From NCBI GenBank assembly GCA_963841995.1, contig CAWJEX010000003.1, positions 189,598-253,597 on the forward strand: a DNA stretch of 64,000 nt, given 5' to 3'. The notes below the pieces were generated by a model. That model saw nothing but the letters and a program-made list of their open reading frames with translations. It was not told the DNA's origin and searched no databases. The first letter of the stretch is position 1, and every line of letters begins with the position of its first letter. The stretch is from DATDPM01 sp963841995 (lineage in GTDB: Bacteria > Pseudomonadota > Alphaproteobacteria > DATDPM01). Of the stretch, positions 1 through 9,433 are shown piece by piece. The position numbers and the translations under genes are program-made.

Positions 1-940
1 ACGGGTAAGCGCGCCCGGCATGGGGCGGAACGGCCGGTTGAATCGGACTGAGCCGGCGGCCGTCGAGCCAGAACGACAACTCCTTCAGGCTCCATCGTTC
101 CTTGGGATCGTCGGCGAGCAGGCCGCGAATTGCCTCGCGCAAAACCGAAGATATGCGATGGGAACCGGCGAGCGCGGTGTAAGAGCCCTTGGCGATTTTG
201 GCACCGATCAAATCGTCAGGAGCGACGCCGGCAACCGGATTGAAGCCGAGGCTTAACAACAACAGCGTGGCGCCCAAGGAATAAAGATCGTCCCCGATCG
301 AACCCGGGCCGCGCCCCAGCGGATCGGCCATGCCGTTCTCGATCGTCTCGAACAGCGGCGAGTTCGTCGAACCGGCGGGTGCGATGGCGCCGTCGCCCAG
401 AACGACCTGCCGGTGAGCGGCATCCTTGAAATAGATGTTGTCCGGGCGGATCGCGCGATGCGCAATGCCCCGCGACGAAAGCTCCGTGAGCGCGGTGGCG
501 AGAGGCCGGGCGACATGTTCGATGAGCGCATCGTCGGTCATTGGTGTCACCGAGGCGAGAGACGGCATGACCGCCGTGCCGCCAGGCTGGCTGTAAAGGA
601 TCGCAAACCGCCGGCCGGCACCGTCCGGCCATTCGATCGCCGCCCAGCGATAGGCTTTGATGACAAACGGACAGTCCGTCGAGCGTAGCGACGGCAACAC
701 ATCCATCCGCGGTGGATTCCGGTTGCGCGCCACCAGAGCCATCAGGTTTTCCCGAGCACCCTTGGTGTCGGTGACGGCGTAACAGGTCGCGGCGGGCGTA
801 TCGTAAGCAGGGAGCGGACGGCCGGGATGAATTTCGTAGCGGTCGAGCGTCACCGCCGCCGCTGACGCGTCGTTATCCGCCGCGCGCCGGTTTCGGGCGG
901 GCGGCGCCTCGTCTGCGGTCAAAGGTTCGACTTGCGCCAT
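1..940 (-). CDS. Degenerate protein kinase-like protein (3' end outside window)
   Basis: The frame is open from an ATG at 940 to the window edge, giving about 313 residues of a longer protein. A kinase-like fold is suggested by a catalytic-loop-like string HRAIRPDNIYF near residue 160, then a GDGAIAP segment where DFG would be, then GDDLYSLGATLLLLSLG, which matches the helix F region of Ser/Thr kinases. Key residues are altered: the HRD aspartate is alanine, DFG reads as DGA, and I see neither a glycine-rich loop nor a clear VAIK lysine in the N-terminal part. It is therefore probably a pseudokinase or a very divergent kinase. It is the last minus-strand gene here, 159 bases downstream of purA. 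The C-terminal part cannot be judged. Confidence 0.7.
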   Translation of the reverse strand, partial: MAQVEPLTADEAPPARNRRAADNDASAAAVTLDRYEIHPGRPLPAYDTPAATCYAVTDTKGARENLMALVARNRNPPRMDVLPSLRSTDCPFVIKAYRWAAIEWPDGAGRRFAILYSQPGGTAVMPSLASVTPMTDDALIEHVARPLATALTELSSRGIAHRAIRPDNIYFKDAAHRQVVLGDGAIAPAGSTNSPLFETIENGMADPLGRGPGSIGDDLYSLGATLLLLSLGFNPVAGVAPDDLIGAKIAKGSYTALAGSHRISSVLREAIRGLLADDPKERWSLKELSFWLDGRRLSPIQPAVPPHAGRAYP

Positions 941-1099
941 ACGCACCTTGGGCCATGGGCACCTTTCCCCGGCACTCTCGATCTTTAACCGCAAATGGTT
1001 GTTAAATGATTGATTTTGCCTGACCTGGCGCTGCTATTTTTTAAGCACTTATAATGGCTTACGCAGCAATCATCGGTTGCGAAACCACATCCCTTGGGG

Positions 1100-2392
1100 T
1101 CAATCGGCGAAGGGATCGCGGACCAGGATGGTGTCTTCGCGTTTGGGGCTGGTGGAGAGAAGAGCCAGGGGCGCTTCAATCAGCTCTTCAATACGCCGGA
1201 CATATTTGATGGCCGGGGCCGGCAGATCGGCAAAGCTGCGCGCCCCCTTGGTGCTTTCGAACCAGCCAGGAAGCGTCTCGTAAACTGGTTCGACCGCCGC
1301 CTGAGCGCCAATACCCGCCGGAAGAAAGTCGAGTTTCGTGCCCTTATGGTTGTAGGCGATGCAGATTTTGAGCTCGTCCATGCCGTCGAGCACGTCGAGC
1401 TTGGTCAGGGCGATGCCATCGATGCCGCCCTGTTTCACCGCCTGACGGACCAGCACCGCATCGAACCAGCCGCAGCGGCGCTTTCTTCCCGTCACCGTCC
1501 CGAATTCATGTCCGCGTTCGCCAAGCCCTTGTCCCACGGCGTCCAAGAGCTCCGTCGGGAAAGGCCCGCGGCCGACCCGGGTCGTATAGGCCTTGGTGAT
1601 GCCGAGAACGTAATCGAGCGCGCGGGGACCAAGCCCCGATCCCGCGGCCGCCTGTCCGGCCACGGTGTTGGATGACGTGACGTAAGGGTAAGTGCCATGG
1701 TCGACGTCGAGCATGGCGCCTTGCGCACCTTCGAACAGAATTCTTTTCCCGCGCTTTCGCGCCTCATCGAGACGTTCCCAAACCCGATCGGCGTAGGGAA
1801 GAATTTTTCCCGCGATGTCCATCAGCAATTTGATGAGTTCATTGCGATCGACGGGGGCCGCATTGAGGCCGCGCAGCAGCGCATTGTGATGCACCAAAAG
1901 CTGATCCACCCGATCGGCCAAGGTTTCCGGCTCGCGGAGATCGCACAGGCGCACCGCCCGGCGCCCGACCTTATCCTCGTAAGCGGGACCGATGCCGCGG
2001 CCGGTCGTTCCGATCTTTAAGGCTCCGCTGGCCTCTTCCCGCGCCCGGTCGATCTGGCCGTGGAGCGGCAAAATCAGCGCCGCGGTTTCCGAAACCTTCA
2101 GCGTGTCGGGCGAGACCGCGACACCGCGCGCTTTGATGGCGTCGATTTCCTTGATCAACGCCCACGGATCGACCACGACGCCGCTGCCGACAATCGACAG
2201 CTTTCCCGGCCGCAACACGCCGGAAGGCAATAAACTTAATGCGTAAGTCTGGCCGTCGACGACAAGAGTGTGCCCCGCATTGTGGCCGCCCTGAAAGCGC
2301 ACCACCACATCGGCGCGCTCCGACAGCCAATCGACAATCTTTCCCTTGCCTTCGTCGCCCCATTGGGAGCCGACGACCACCACATTCGCCAT
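1100..2392 (-). CDS. purA: Adenylosuccinate synthetase
   Basis: PurA joins IMP and aspartate using GTP to make adenylosuccinate, the first committed step of AMP synthesis, in the cytosol. The N-terminus MANVVVVGSQWGDEGKGK contains the GDEGKGK P-loop, and the HNAGHT and TTGRGIGPAYEDK segments follow. At 430 residues it has the usual bacterial length. The frame stays open upstream to 2491, but family alignment fixes the start at the ATG at 2392, just after hisZ. It lies 22 bases downstream of hisZ on the same strand, so the two are probably cotranscribed. purE lies separately at 42.9 kb. Confidence 0.97.
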   Translation of the reverse strand: MANVVVVGSQWGDEGKGKIVDWLSERADVVVRFQGGHNAGHTLVVDGQTYALSLLPSGVLRPGKLSIVGSGVVVDPWALIKEIDAIKARGVAVSPDTLKVSETAALILPLHGQIDRAREEASGALKIGTTGRGIGPAYEDKVGRRAVRLCDLREPETLADRVDQLLVHHNALLRGLNAAPVDRNELIKLLMDIAGKILPYADRVWERLDEARKRGKRILFEGAQGAMLDVDHGTYPYVTSSNTVAGQAAAGSGLGPRALDYVLGITKAYTTRVGRGPFPTELLDAVGQGLGERGHEFGTVTGRKRRCGWFDAVLVRQAVKQGGIDGIALTKLDVLDGMDELKICIAYNHKGTKLDFLPAGIGAQAAVEPVYETLPGWFESTKGARSFADLPAPAIKYVRRIEELIEAPLALLSTSPKREDTILVRDPFAD

Positions 2393-2414
2393 GATTAGCC
2401 TCTGTTCGTTCGGG

Positions 2415-3548
2415 TTATGATAGCGCGGCGATTTTTCCGGCGAGAAAAACGTGGGTGCAACGAAGGCGCTTCGCTTCGGCCGTCGGCTCAATTTCTTCCA
2501 ATCCGCAAACCGTTATCCAGCCTTCGCGACGAAGACGCTCCGCTTCATCGAGCGAAATTCCCACCGGCACAAAGACTCGCGCCCGCGCTTCGCCGCGCGG
2601 CAACGAATCGAGCACCGCATCGACAAAGAGGGTCGCCCCCGTCGCCGGTTCTCCTCCTGCGCGATAGCGCCCGCCCCGTCCCATTTCGCCACGCGCACCA
2701 TTGGCGAAAAGCGTGAAGCTCATGCCGCTGTGGTATTCGAAGCCGCGATGCTCGACCGGATCGATGGTGAGCGAGAGCGCCGGCATCGCCTTGGCAATTC
2801 GCGCCGCACCCTCGGTCAGCCGCCGGCACTCGGCAGCGGCAGACTCGGGCAAACTTAGTCGCGACAATGTTGCCAGCGCCAACTCGGCGGGGCCCGATGC
2901 GCCGAGCAATTTCAGAAGTATCGGCGCCGCCGAGCCCCCTGCGGCGGCAACGCCGGCGGCGTCGCGGCGGTTGAGCGCAGCCTTGATTCGCGTTTCGGCA
3001 TCGCTGGACAGCCCGGAGGCAGCGCAGACCGCGGGAACGAGCGTCGGCATGGTGAGATCGGCGGAAAGACCGTTCACGCCAACCGATTCGAGGGCAGACA
3101 CCGCAAGGGTCACGATTTCCACATCGGCCGCCGCCGAATCGGAACCCATCAGCTCGATCCCGGCTTCGGTGAATTGGCGCTCGGGGCGAAGCTGGGTTCC
3201 CTTCACCCGCAAAACCTGGCCGGCATAGCAAAGCCGGAGCGGACGCGGCGCATTGGCCAGCCTCGTCACGGCGATGCGGGCCACCTGCACCGTCATGTCG
3301 GCGCGCACCCCCATCATGTGCTGGGACACCGGATCCATCAGGCGGAAGGTCTGGCTTGAGGTCGCAGCACCCGCGCCTGAAAGCAGGCTGTCCTCGAATT
3401 CGACCAAGGGCGGATCGACCTGCTCGTAGCCGTGGCTCTCGAAACAGGCCAAGAGCTTGGTCAGCGCCAGGGACGCGAACGCCGCATCGGGCGGCAGCAC
3501 GTCGCGCAGGCCGGCCGGCAAAAGCGCCTTGTTCGAGACCTCGTTCAT
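2415..3548 (-). CDS. hisZ: ATP phosphoribosyltransferase regulatory subunit
   Basis: HisZ is a catalytically inactive relative of histidyl-tRNA synthetase that forms a hetero-octamer with short-form HisG and makes it active and histidine-sensitive. The 377-residue protein starts MNEVSNKALLPAGLRDVLPP, typical of the HisRS-like fold. It continues with the class II core (MGVRADMTVQVARI, YAGQVLRVKG, RQFTEAGIELMG) and a late GRGGRYRAGG motif. hisG is not in the window, so it must be elsewhere, and the partner is presumably the short HisG. The gene is followed closely by purA and preceded by a terminator-like hairpin after serC. It is probably the first gene of a hisZ-purA unit. Confidence 0.93.
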   Translation of the reverse strand: MNEVSNKALLPAGLRDVLPPDAAFASLALTKLLACFESHGYEQVDPPLVEFEDSLLSGAGAATSSQTFRLMDPVSQHMMGVRADMTVQVARIAVTRLANAPRPLRLCYAGQVLRVKGTQLRPERQFTEAGIELMGSDSAAADVEIVTLAVSALESVGVNGLSADLTMPTLVPAVCAASGLSSDAETRIKAALNRRDAAGVAAAGGSAAPILLKLLGASGPAELALATLSRLSLPESAAAECRRLTEGAARIAKAMPALSLTIDPVEHRGFEYHSGMSFTLFANGARGEMGRGGRYRAGGEPATGATLFVDAVLDSLPRGEARARVFVPVGISLDEAERLRREGWITVCGLEEIEPTAEAKRLRCTHVFLAGKIAALS

Positions 3549-3575
3549 CTCATGTCCATGTAATTGGTTATGGCT

Positions 3576-3611
3576 AAAAAGGTTACGGCGCTGCCCGGGA
3601 AGGACAGCGCC
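3576..3611 (-). terminator. Rho-independent terminator after serC
   Basis: A 7-bp perfect stem (GGCGCTG / CAGCGCC at 3587-3593 and 3605-3611) is followed, on the minus strand, by a short U-rich run (complement of the A5 run at 3576-3580). It lies between the serC stop and the hisZ start, so it should separate serC from the hisZ-purA unit. Confidence 0.6.
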
Positions 3612-3667
3612 TTGTTGCCCCCGTTGGTAGCGATTTTAGCCGCAAACGGCAACCGATACGATGGCAC

Positions 3668-4831
3668 TTAAAGTCCTGGTTCAGTGGTCTCAAACGCCCA
3701 ATCCAGCCAGGCCGGAAGGGCTGAGATATCCGCCAATTCCACGGTTCCGCCGGTCCAAACCCGAAGCCCCGGCGGGGCCGTCCGGTAGGCATTGATGTCG
3801 AAGGCAACACCTTCGGTCTCCAAGAGGCTCGAAATCGCTTTGGCCCGGGCGCGCTTTTGGTCTTCGCCCAACCCCTTCAGCCTTGAGCCTTCAAGACACA
3901 TGGAGACAGGTGTTGTGGGCCGGATTTCCGGACGTTGCGGCAGCTGGGCGACCCAATCGCATTGGCTGATCCATTGGTCCAGGACCGCGCGATTGGCCTT
4001 GGCCCTTTCGATCATCCCGCGCAAACCGCCGATCGATTCGATCCAGGCGAGCGAGAACAGTGCGTCCTCGACGCAAAGCATCGACGGCGTGTTGATGACG
4101 CCGCCTTCCCACAACATCGGATCGAGCTGGTTGTGTTTTTTCAGCCGGAACAGCTTCGGCACCGGCCAGGCCGGCGTGTAACCCAGTAATCGTTCGATGG
4201 CACGCGGACCCAAGACCAGCATCCCGTGCTGAGCTTCGCCGCCCATCGCCTTCTGCCAGGAAAATGTCGCGGCATCGAGAAGGTCCCAGGGAATATCCGC
4301 CGCGAACACCGCCGCCGTCGCATCGCAGATCGTCAGGCCCTGCCGGGTGTCCGGAATCCAATCGCCGCCGGGAACGCAAACACCGGCGGTCGTGCCGGTC
4401 CAGGGAAAAACCAGATCCCGCGCCGGATCCCAGCGCGACAGATCGGGCATTTCGCCATAGCAGGATTTGAGCACCCGCACATCGGGAAGCCGGAGCTCGT
4501 CGATGGCGTCCCGCGCCCATTCCTGGCCGAAATAGTCGAAAGCGAGAACGTCCAGCCCGCGCGGCCCCAGCAGATTCCACATCGCGGCTTCGATGGCGCC
4601 GGTGTCGGAGCCGGGCAGAATCGCGATCCGGTGGCTTTCCGGAATCCCGAGCAGCGCGCGGGCTTTCGTCAGCAGCTCCTGCAGCCGCGCCCGTCCCGCT
4701 TCCGAGCGGTGATAGCGCCCGGTCAGCGCCGCGGAAAGCTTGGATGCCTCCCAGCCCGGCGGCTTGGCACAAGGCCCGGAAGCGAAATGCGGATTTGCCG
4801 GCCGGACGGCGGGTTTCGGAGGGTGCGTCAT
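3668..4831 (-). CDS. serC: Phosphoserine aminotransferase
   Basis: SerC is a PLP enzyme that transaminates 3-phosphohydroxypyruvate to phosphoserine in serine synthesis, and acts similarly in pyridoxine synthesis. The protein (387 residues from this start) shows NPHFASGPCAK near the N-terminus, GSDTGAIEAAMWNLLG, and the PLP lysine in ATFSWQKAMGGEAQHGM. The alphaproteobacterial type differs clearly from the E. coli type. An ATG 45 bases upstream (4876) is in frame. I prefer 4831 because a duplicated relic at 5637-5699 is homologous exactly up to this ATG and not beyond. serA is not the next gene, although the two are often neighbours in this class. Confidence 0.93.
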   Translation of the reverse strand: MTHPPKPAVRPANPHFASGPCAKPPGWEASKLSAALTGRYHRSEAGRARLQELLTKARALLGIPESHRIAILPGSDTGAIEAAMWNLLGPRGLDVLAFDYFGQEWARDAIDELRLPDVRVLKSCYGEMPDLSRWDPARDLVFPWTGTTAGVCVPGGDWIPDTRQGLTICDATAAVFAADIPWDLLDAATFSWQKAMGGEAQHGMLVLGPRAIERLLGYTPAWPVPKLFRLKKHNQLDPMLWEGGVINTPSMLCVEDALFSLAWIESIGGLRGMIERAKANRAVLDQWISQCDWVAQLPQRPEIRPTTPVSMCLEGSRLKGLGEDQKRARAKAISSLLETEGVAFDINAYRTAPPGLRVWTGGTVELADISALPAWLDWAFETTEPGL

Positions 4832-5016
4832 GGGGGGAATAACTTCGATGCGGGCGGTCAGAATATCAATGCCCATTCGAGCGCGGTAGGCGTGAGAATC
4901 CGGATCGTGGGCCGTGGATCAGTTTCGGCGCGATTGTGCGGCAACCGGCACGGTTTCAGAGTAAAATTTACAAGACTTCTCAATTGTATCGTATTTCCAA
5001 CGATGAGCGGGTTGCC

Positions 5017-5583
5017 ATGGCGCGTCTCCCGAAATCACGCAGGCCGGTCGCAATGAAAGATCTGCCCTTGTCCAAGGTCTACCAGCTGCTCGAACCGGGC
5101 CCGGTGGTTCTGCTGACCACCGCCCGTAAGGGCCGCGCCAATGTCATGACGATGTCCTGGCATATGATGGTCGACTTCGAGCCGCCGCTGGTCGCCTGCG
5201 TGGTCAGCGGCGCCAATCACAGCTTTGCCGCGTTGCAGGCGACCGGGGAGTGTGTGATCGCGATTCCGGCGCGGAAGCTGGCGCCGATTGTGGTCAACGT
5301 CGGCAACTCATCGGGTCGCGACATCGATAAGTTCGACGCGTTCGGTCTGACCCCGGCGCCGGCCGAGCGCGTGGCGCCGCCTCTGGTGGCAGAGTGTTTC
5401 GCCAATCTCGAATGCAAGGTGACGGACCCGCGCTTCGTCAACAAATACAATCTCTTCATCCTTGAGGTGCTTAAGGCCTGGATCGATCCGGCGCAGAAGA
5501 ATCCCAAAACCATCCACCATCACGGCTACGGCACGTTCGTCGTGGATGGCGAGACGATCAAGCTGAAATCCAAGATGCCGTGA
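5017..5583 (+). CDS. Flavin reductase family protein (FMN-binding split barrel)
   Basis: This protein of about 188 residues belongs to the flavin reductase-like / FMN-binding split-barrel group. It contains KVYQLLEPGPVVLLTTARKG, then NVMTMSWHMMVDFEPPLVACV, a typical FMN-binding stretch, and a later NLECKVTD segment. The natural substrate cannot be read from sequence. Homologues are often annotated as DIM6/NTAB-type reductases. Starts at 4936, 5017 and 5053 are all in frame; core homology begins only near residue 13 of the chosen start, so the N-terminus is uncertain. The gene sits between intact serC (divergent) and a 63-bp relic of the serC start, suggesting it arrived with that duplication. 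Confidence 0.85.
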   Translation: MARLPKSRRPVAMKDLPLSKVYQLLEPGPVVLLTTARKGRANVMTMSWHMMVDFEPPLVACVVSGANHSFAALQATGECVIAIPARKLAPIVVNVGNSSGRDIDKFDAFGLTPAPAERVAPPLVAECFANLECKVTDPRFVNKYNLFILEVLKAWIDPAQKNPKTIHHHGYGTFVVDGETIKLKSKMP

Positions 5584-5636
5584 TGCGCGCCGTCAAAGAC
5601 TTCGGGCCTCGCAAGGCGGATGAGCCTGCGCTTCGA

Positions 5637-5699
5637 ACAAGGCCCGGAGGCGAAATGCGGATTAGCCGGCCGGACGGCGGGTTTTGGTGGAGTGGTCAT
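5637..5699 (-). pseudogene. Relic of the serC 5' end
   Basis: About 55 of 63 bases match the first 21 codons of serC (4769-4831), in the same orientation. Translated on the minus strand it reads MTTPPKPAVRPANPHFASGP, against MTHPPKPAVRPANPHFASGP in intact serC. Homology stops at the ATG on one side and after about 21 codons on the other. It has no coding continuation and is not expected to be functional. Confidence 0.85.
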
Positions 5700-5842
5700 G
5701 CAGCGAAGATATCTGAGTGATAGTCAGATTATCACCGCGTTTATGATAGCTGTAGGTGTCAGAGAGATGACGGATTTGACCAAAGGTGGACCTAGCCAAC
5801 TCAACGTCTTAACGCAATTGAAACGCAACCTAACAACGAAAC

Positions 5843-6480
5843 ATGACCGACCAGAGTCTAGTCGATCGAGCAAGTGAGATTCTTGAGAGCGCTAAGCTTC
5901 TCGACGCCGCCGTCGTAAATGCCCACGCTTTTTGGATGTTGTTAGGCAACCTAGTCGGACGTCCGCTGATTGCAGGGAAGACCCACACGCGAAAGCGTTG
6001 GATATGGCGCGGGCCGCAATCTTGCGAGCAGAAATTAGTGTACTGATGGCAATCCTCGATCCTGCAGATTGGCGAGGTAATCGAGCGAGTATTGGGCATA
6101 TCGTAAAGGAGCTAAGAGACGAGCGGCTCTGGGCCCTCCTGCTATCGCGCCGCGAGGGTCAAACAGTGACCCGAAACGCGGCAAAACTCGCAGAGTTACA
6201 GAAGGGCTACAAATGCGTATGTGAAAACGAGTTACTTCAGCGCGTTAAACGATCACGAAACGATTCAATCGCGCATCTTCTCAGACCCGACATACCAACG
6301 CCATCCGTGGAACTCGCCGACGTTTTTTCTCTTCAAAATGAAGCAGAACGGCTCGTGATAACTTTGTTTGAAGGATTAGGAGGCGGCGAGCCTCAATTTA
6401 TTGCTGCTCGGGAATCGATTCTTACAAGGGCTGAATTGTTTTGGGACACGTATTTTACTGGGATGCGACGATCGACATAG
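5843..6480 (+). pseudogene. HEPN/AbiU2-like protein, frameshifted
   Basis: Two overlapping frames make one sensible protein of about 212 residues. The first begins MTDQSLVDRASEILESAKLL and runs to near 5985. The second continues AKALDMARAAILRAEISVLM to a stop at 6480. Joining them needs one extra base near 5980-5990. The C-terminal part carries RSRNDSIAHLLRP, which fits the R-x(4-6)-H motif of HEPN ribonucleases and resembles the AbiU2 HEPN group. HEPN proteins of this type are often RNase toxins or abortive-infection effectors. Codon use is more AT-rich than its neighbours, which suggests transfer. No antitoxin gene is visible beside it. The break may be real or a consensus error. The family call rests on a short motif and the general pattern. 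Confidence 0.6.
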
Positions 6481-6565
6481 ATTACGCCAAATCTCAAACC
6501 GCCCCACCGCCAGACCTCGATCCCGCTTGACCCACCCTTCCTCCCGTTCCACCATGCCGGTTGTT

Positions 6566-6677
6566 CCTGGGGGTGCCTCGAATCGAGGCTGAGATGCCAG
6601 GTGCCGCGAGCGAGATTCCCTGCCGGCGGCCCGGCGACCCTTAGAACCTGATCCGGGCAATGCCGGCGAAGGGAACG
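6566..6677 (+). promoter_or_regulatory. TPP riboswitch (THI element)
   Basis: The conserved THI-box elements occur in order: GGGGTGCC near 6569, GGCTGAGAT at 6587, then ACCCTTAGAACCTGATCCGG around 6637-6656, and GCCGGCGAAGGGA at the 3' side. The element sits about 70 bases upstream of the thiC start, in the normal place. When thiamine pyrophosphate binds, expression of thiC should drop, either by early termination or by blocking ribosome access. Confidence 0.95.
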
Positions 6678-6747
6678 GAACCGGGCAGCGCACTTCAGTT
6701 CCCGCCTTCCACCTTCCGCCGGCCCCCGAATACGAGGGAGGTCCGTC

Positions 6748-8568
<1,821 letters not shown>

Positions 8569-8607
8569 GATGGGGCCAAGTAACGGCGGAGCGGAATAGC
8601 GCCGCGC

Positions 8608-9423
8608 TTATTTTTTCGCGGAAGTCTTTAGGGTGTGGCCGTGATTGATCGGCCCGAAGCCGCTGCCGAATTGCGGCGCCGAGCGAATAGCCTCAAGGAC
8701 GTAATTTCTCGCCCGCACCACCGAATCGCGGATGCTCATGCCTTGGGCCAGGCTGACCGCGATCGCCGAAGCCAGCGTGCAGCCCGTTCCATGGGTATGA
8801 CGGGTGTCGAGACGCGGGCTTTCGAAGACTTCGAACCCGTTTTCATCGTGCAAGATGTCGTGGACGACATTGCTGCGCTCGCTCCGCAGATCCCCGCCCT
8901 TGAGCAGAACCGCCTTCGGTCCCAGGGTGTGGATCATCTCCGCCGCGTGTTTCATGTCGTCGAGGTCGCGAATCGTCATGCCGGTCAGGGCCTCGGCTTC
9001 GGGCACATTGGGCGTTGCCACCGTGGCGTCGAGAAGCAAGACGCGCTTGAGGGTTTCGAGGGCCGAGTGCTTGAGAAGCTGCCGGCCGCCCTTGGCGATC
9101 ATCAACGGATCGACGACGATGGGAATCCGCGACACCAAGGGGGCGATAATCTGGCCCACCGCTTCGATGATGGCGGCGGAGTAGAGCATGCCGGTTTTGA
9201 TGCAATCCGCGCCAATATCCGAAAGCACCACCTCCATCTGCTTCGTCACGATGTCGACGGGAATGCAATGGATGGCGTGAATGTCATGGGTGTCCTGCGC
9301 GGTGACCGCGGTGATCGCGGTCGCGGCATAGCCGCCCAGCGCCGTCACGGTCTTGATATCGGCTTGGATTCCGGCGCCGCCGCTCGAGTCGCTGCCGGCG
9401 ACGATAAGAACGCGACCTTTCAT
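8608..9423 (-). CDS. thiD: HMP / HMP-phosphate kinase
   Basis: ThiD phosphorylates hydroxymethylpyrimidine and then its monophosphate to HMP-PP, the substrate joined by ThiE. The 271-residue protein has the ribokinase-family start MKGRVLIVAGSDSSGGAGIQ, the substrate region GYAATAITAVTAQDT, VVDPLMIAKGG, and the late anion-hole motif DTRHTHGTGCTLASAIA. The start at 9423 is preferred over 9483; the extra 20 residues would be an Arg/Ala/Ser tail read from the glmM end. It lies only 10 bases beyond glmM, so it is the last gene of the long minus-strand run rather than part of the riboswitch-controlled thiC unit. Confidence 0.95.
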   Translation of the reverse strand: MKGRVLIVAGSDSSGGAGIQADIKTVTALGGYAATAITAVTAQDTHDIHAIHCIPVDIVTKQMEVVLSDIGADCIKTGMLYSAAIIEAVGQIIAPLVSRIPIVVDPLMIAKGGRQLLKHSALETLKRVLLLDATVATPNVPEAEALTGMTIRDLDDMKHAAEMIHTLGPKAVLLKGGDLRSERSNVVHDILHDENGFEVFESPRLDTRHTHGTGCTLASAIAVSLAQGMSIRDSVVRARNYVLEAIRSAPQFGSGFGPINHGHTLKTSAKK

Positions 9424-9433
9424 CGAGATTTCC

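Noticed and set aside
5620..5877. 85-codon plus-strand frame over the serC relic
   Set aside because: It reads the relic antisense and has no family pattern.
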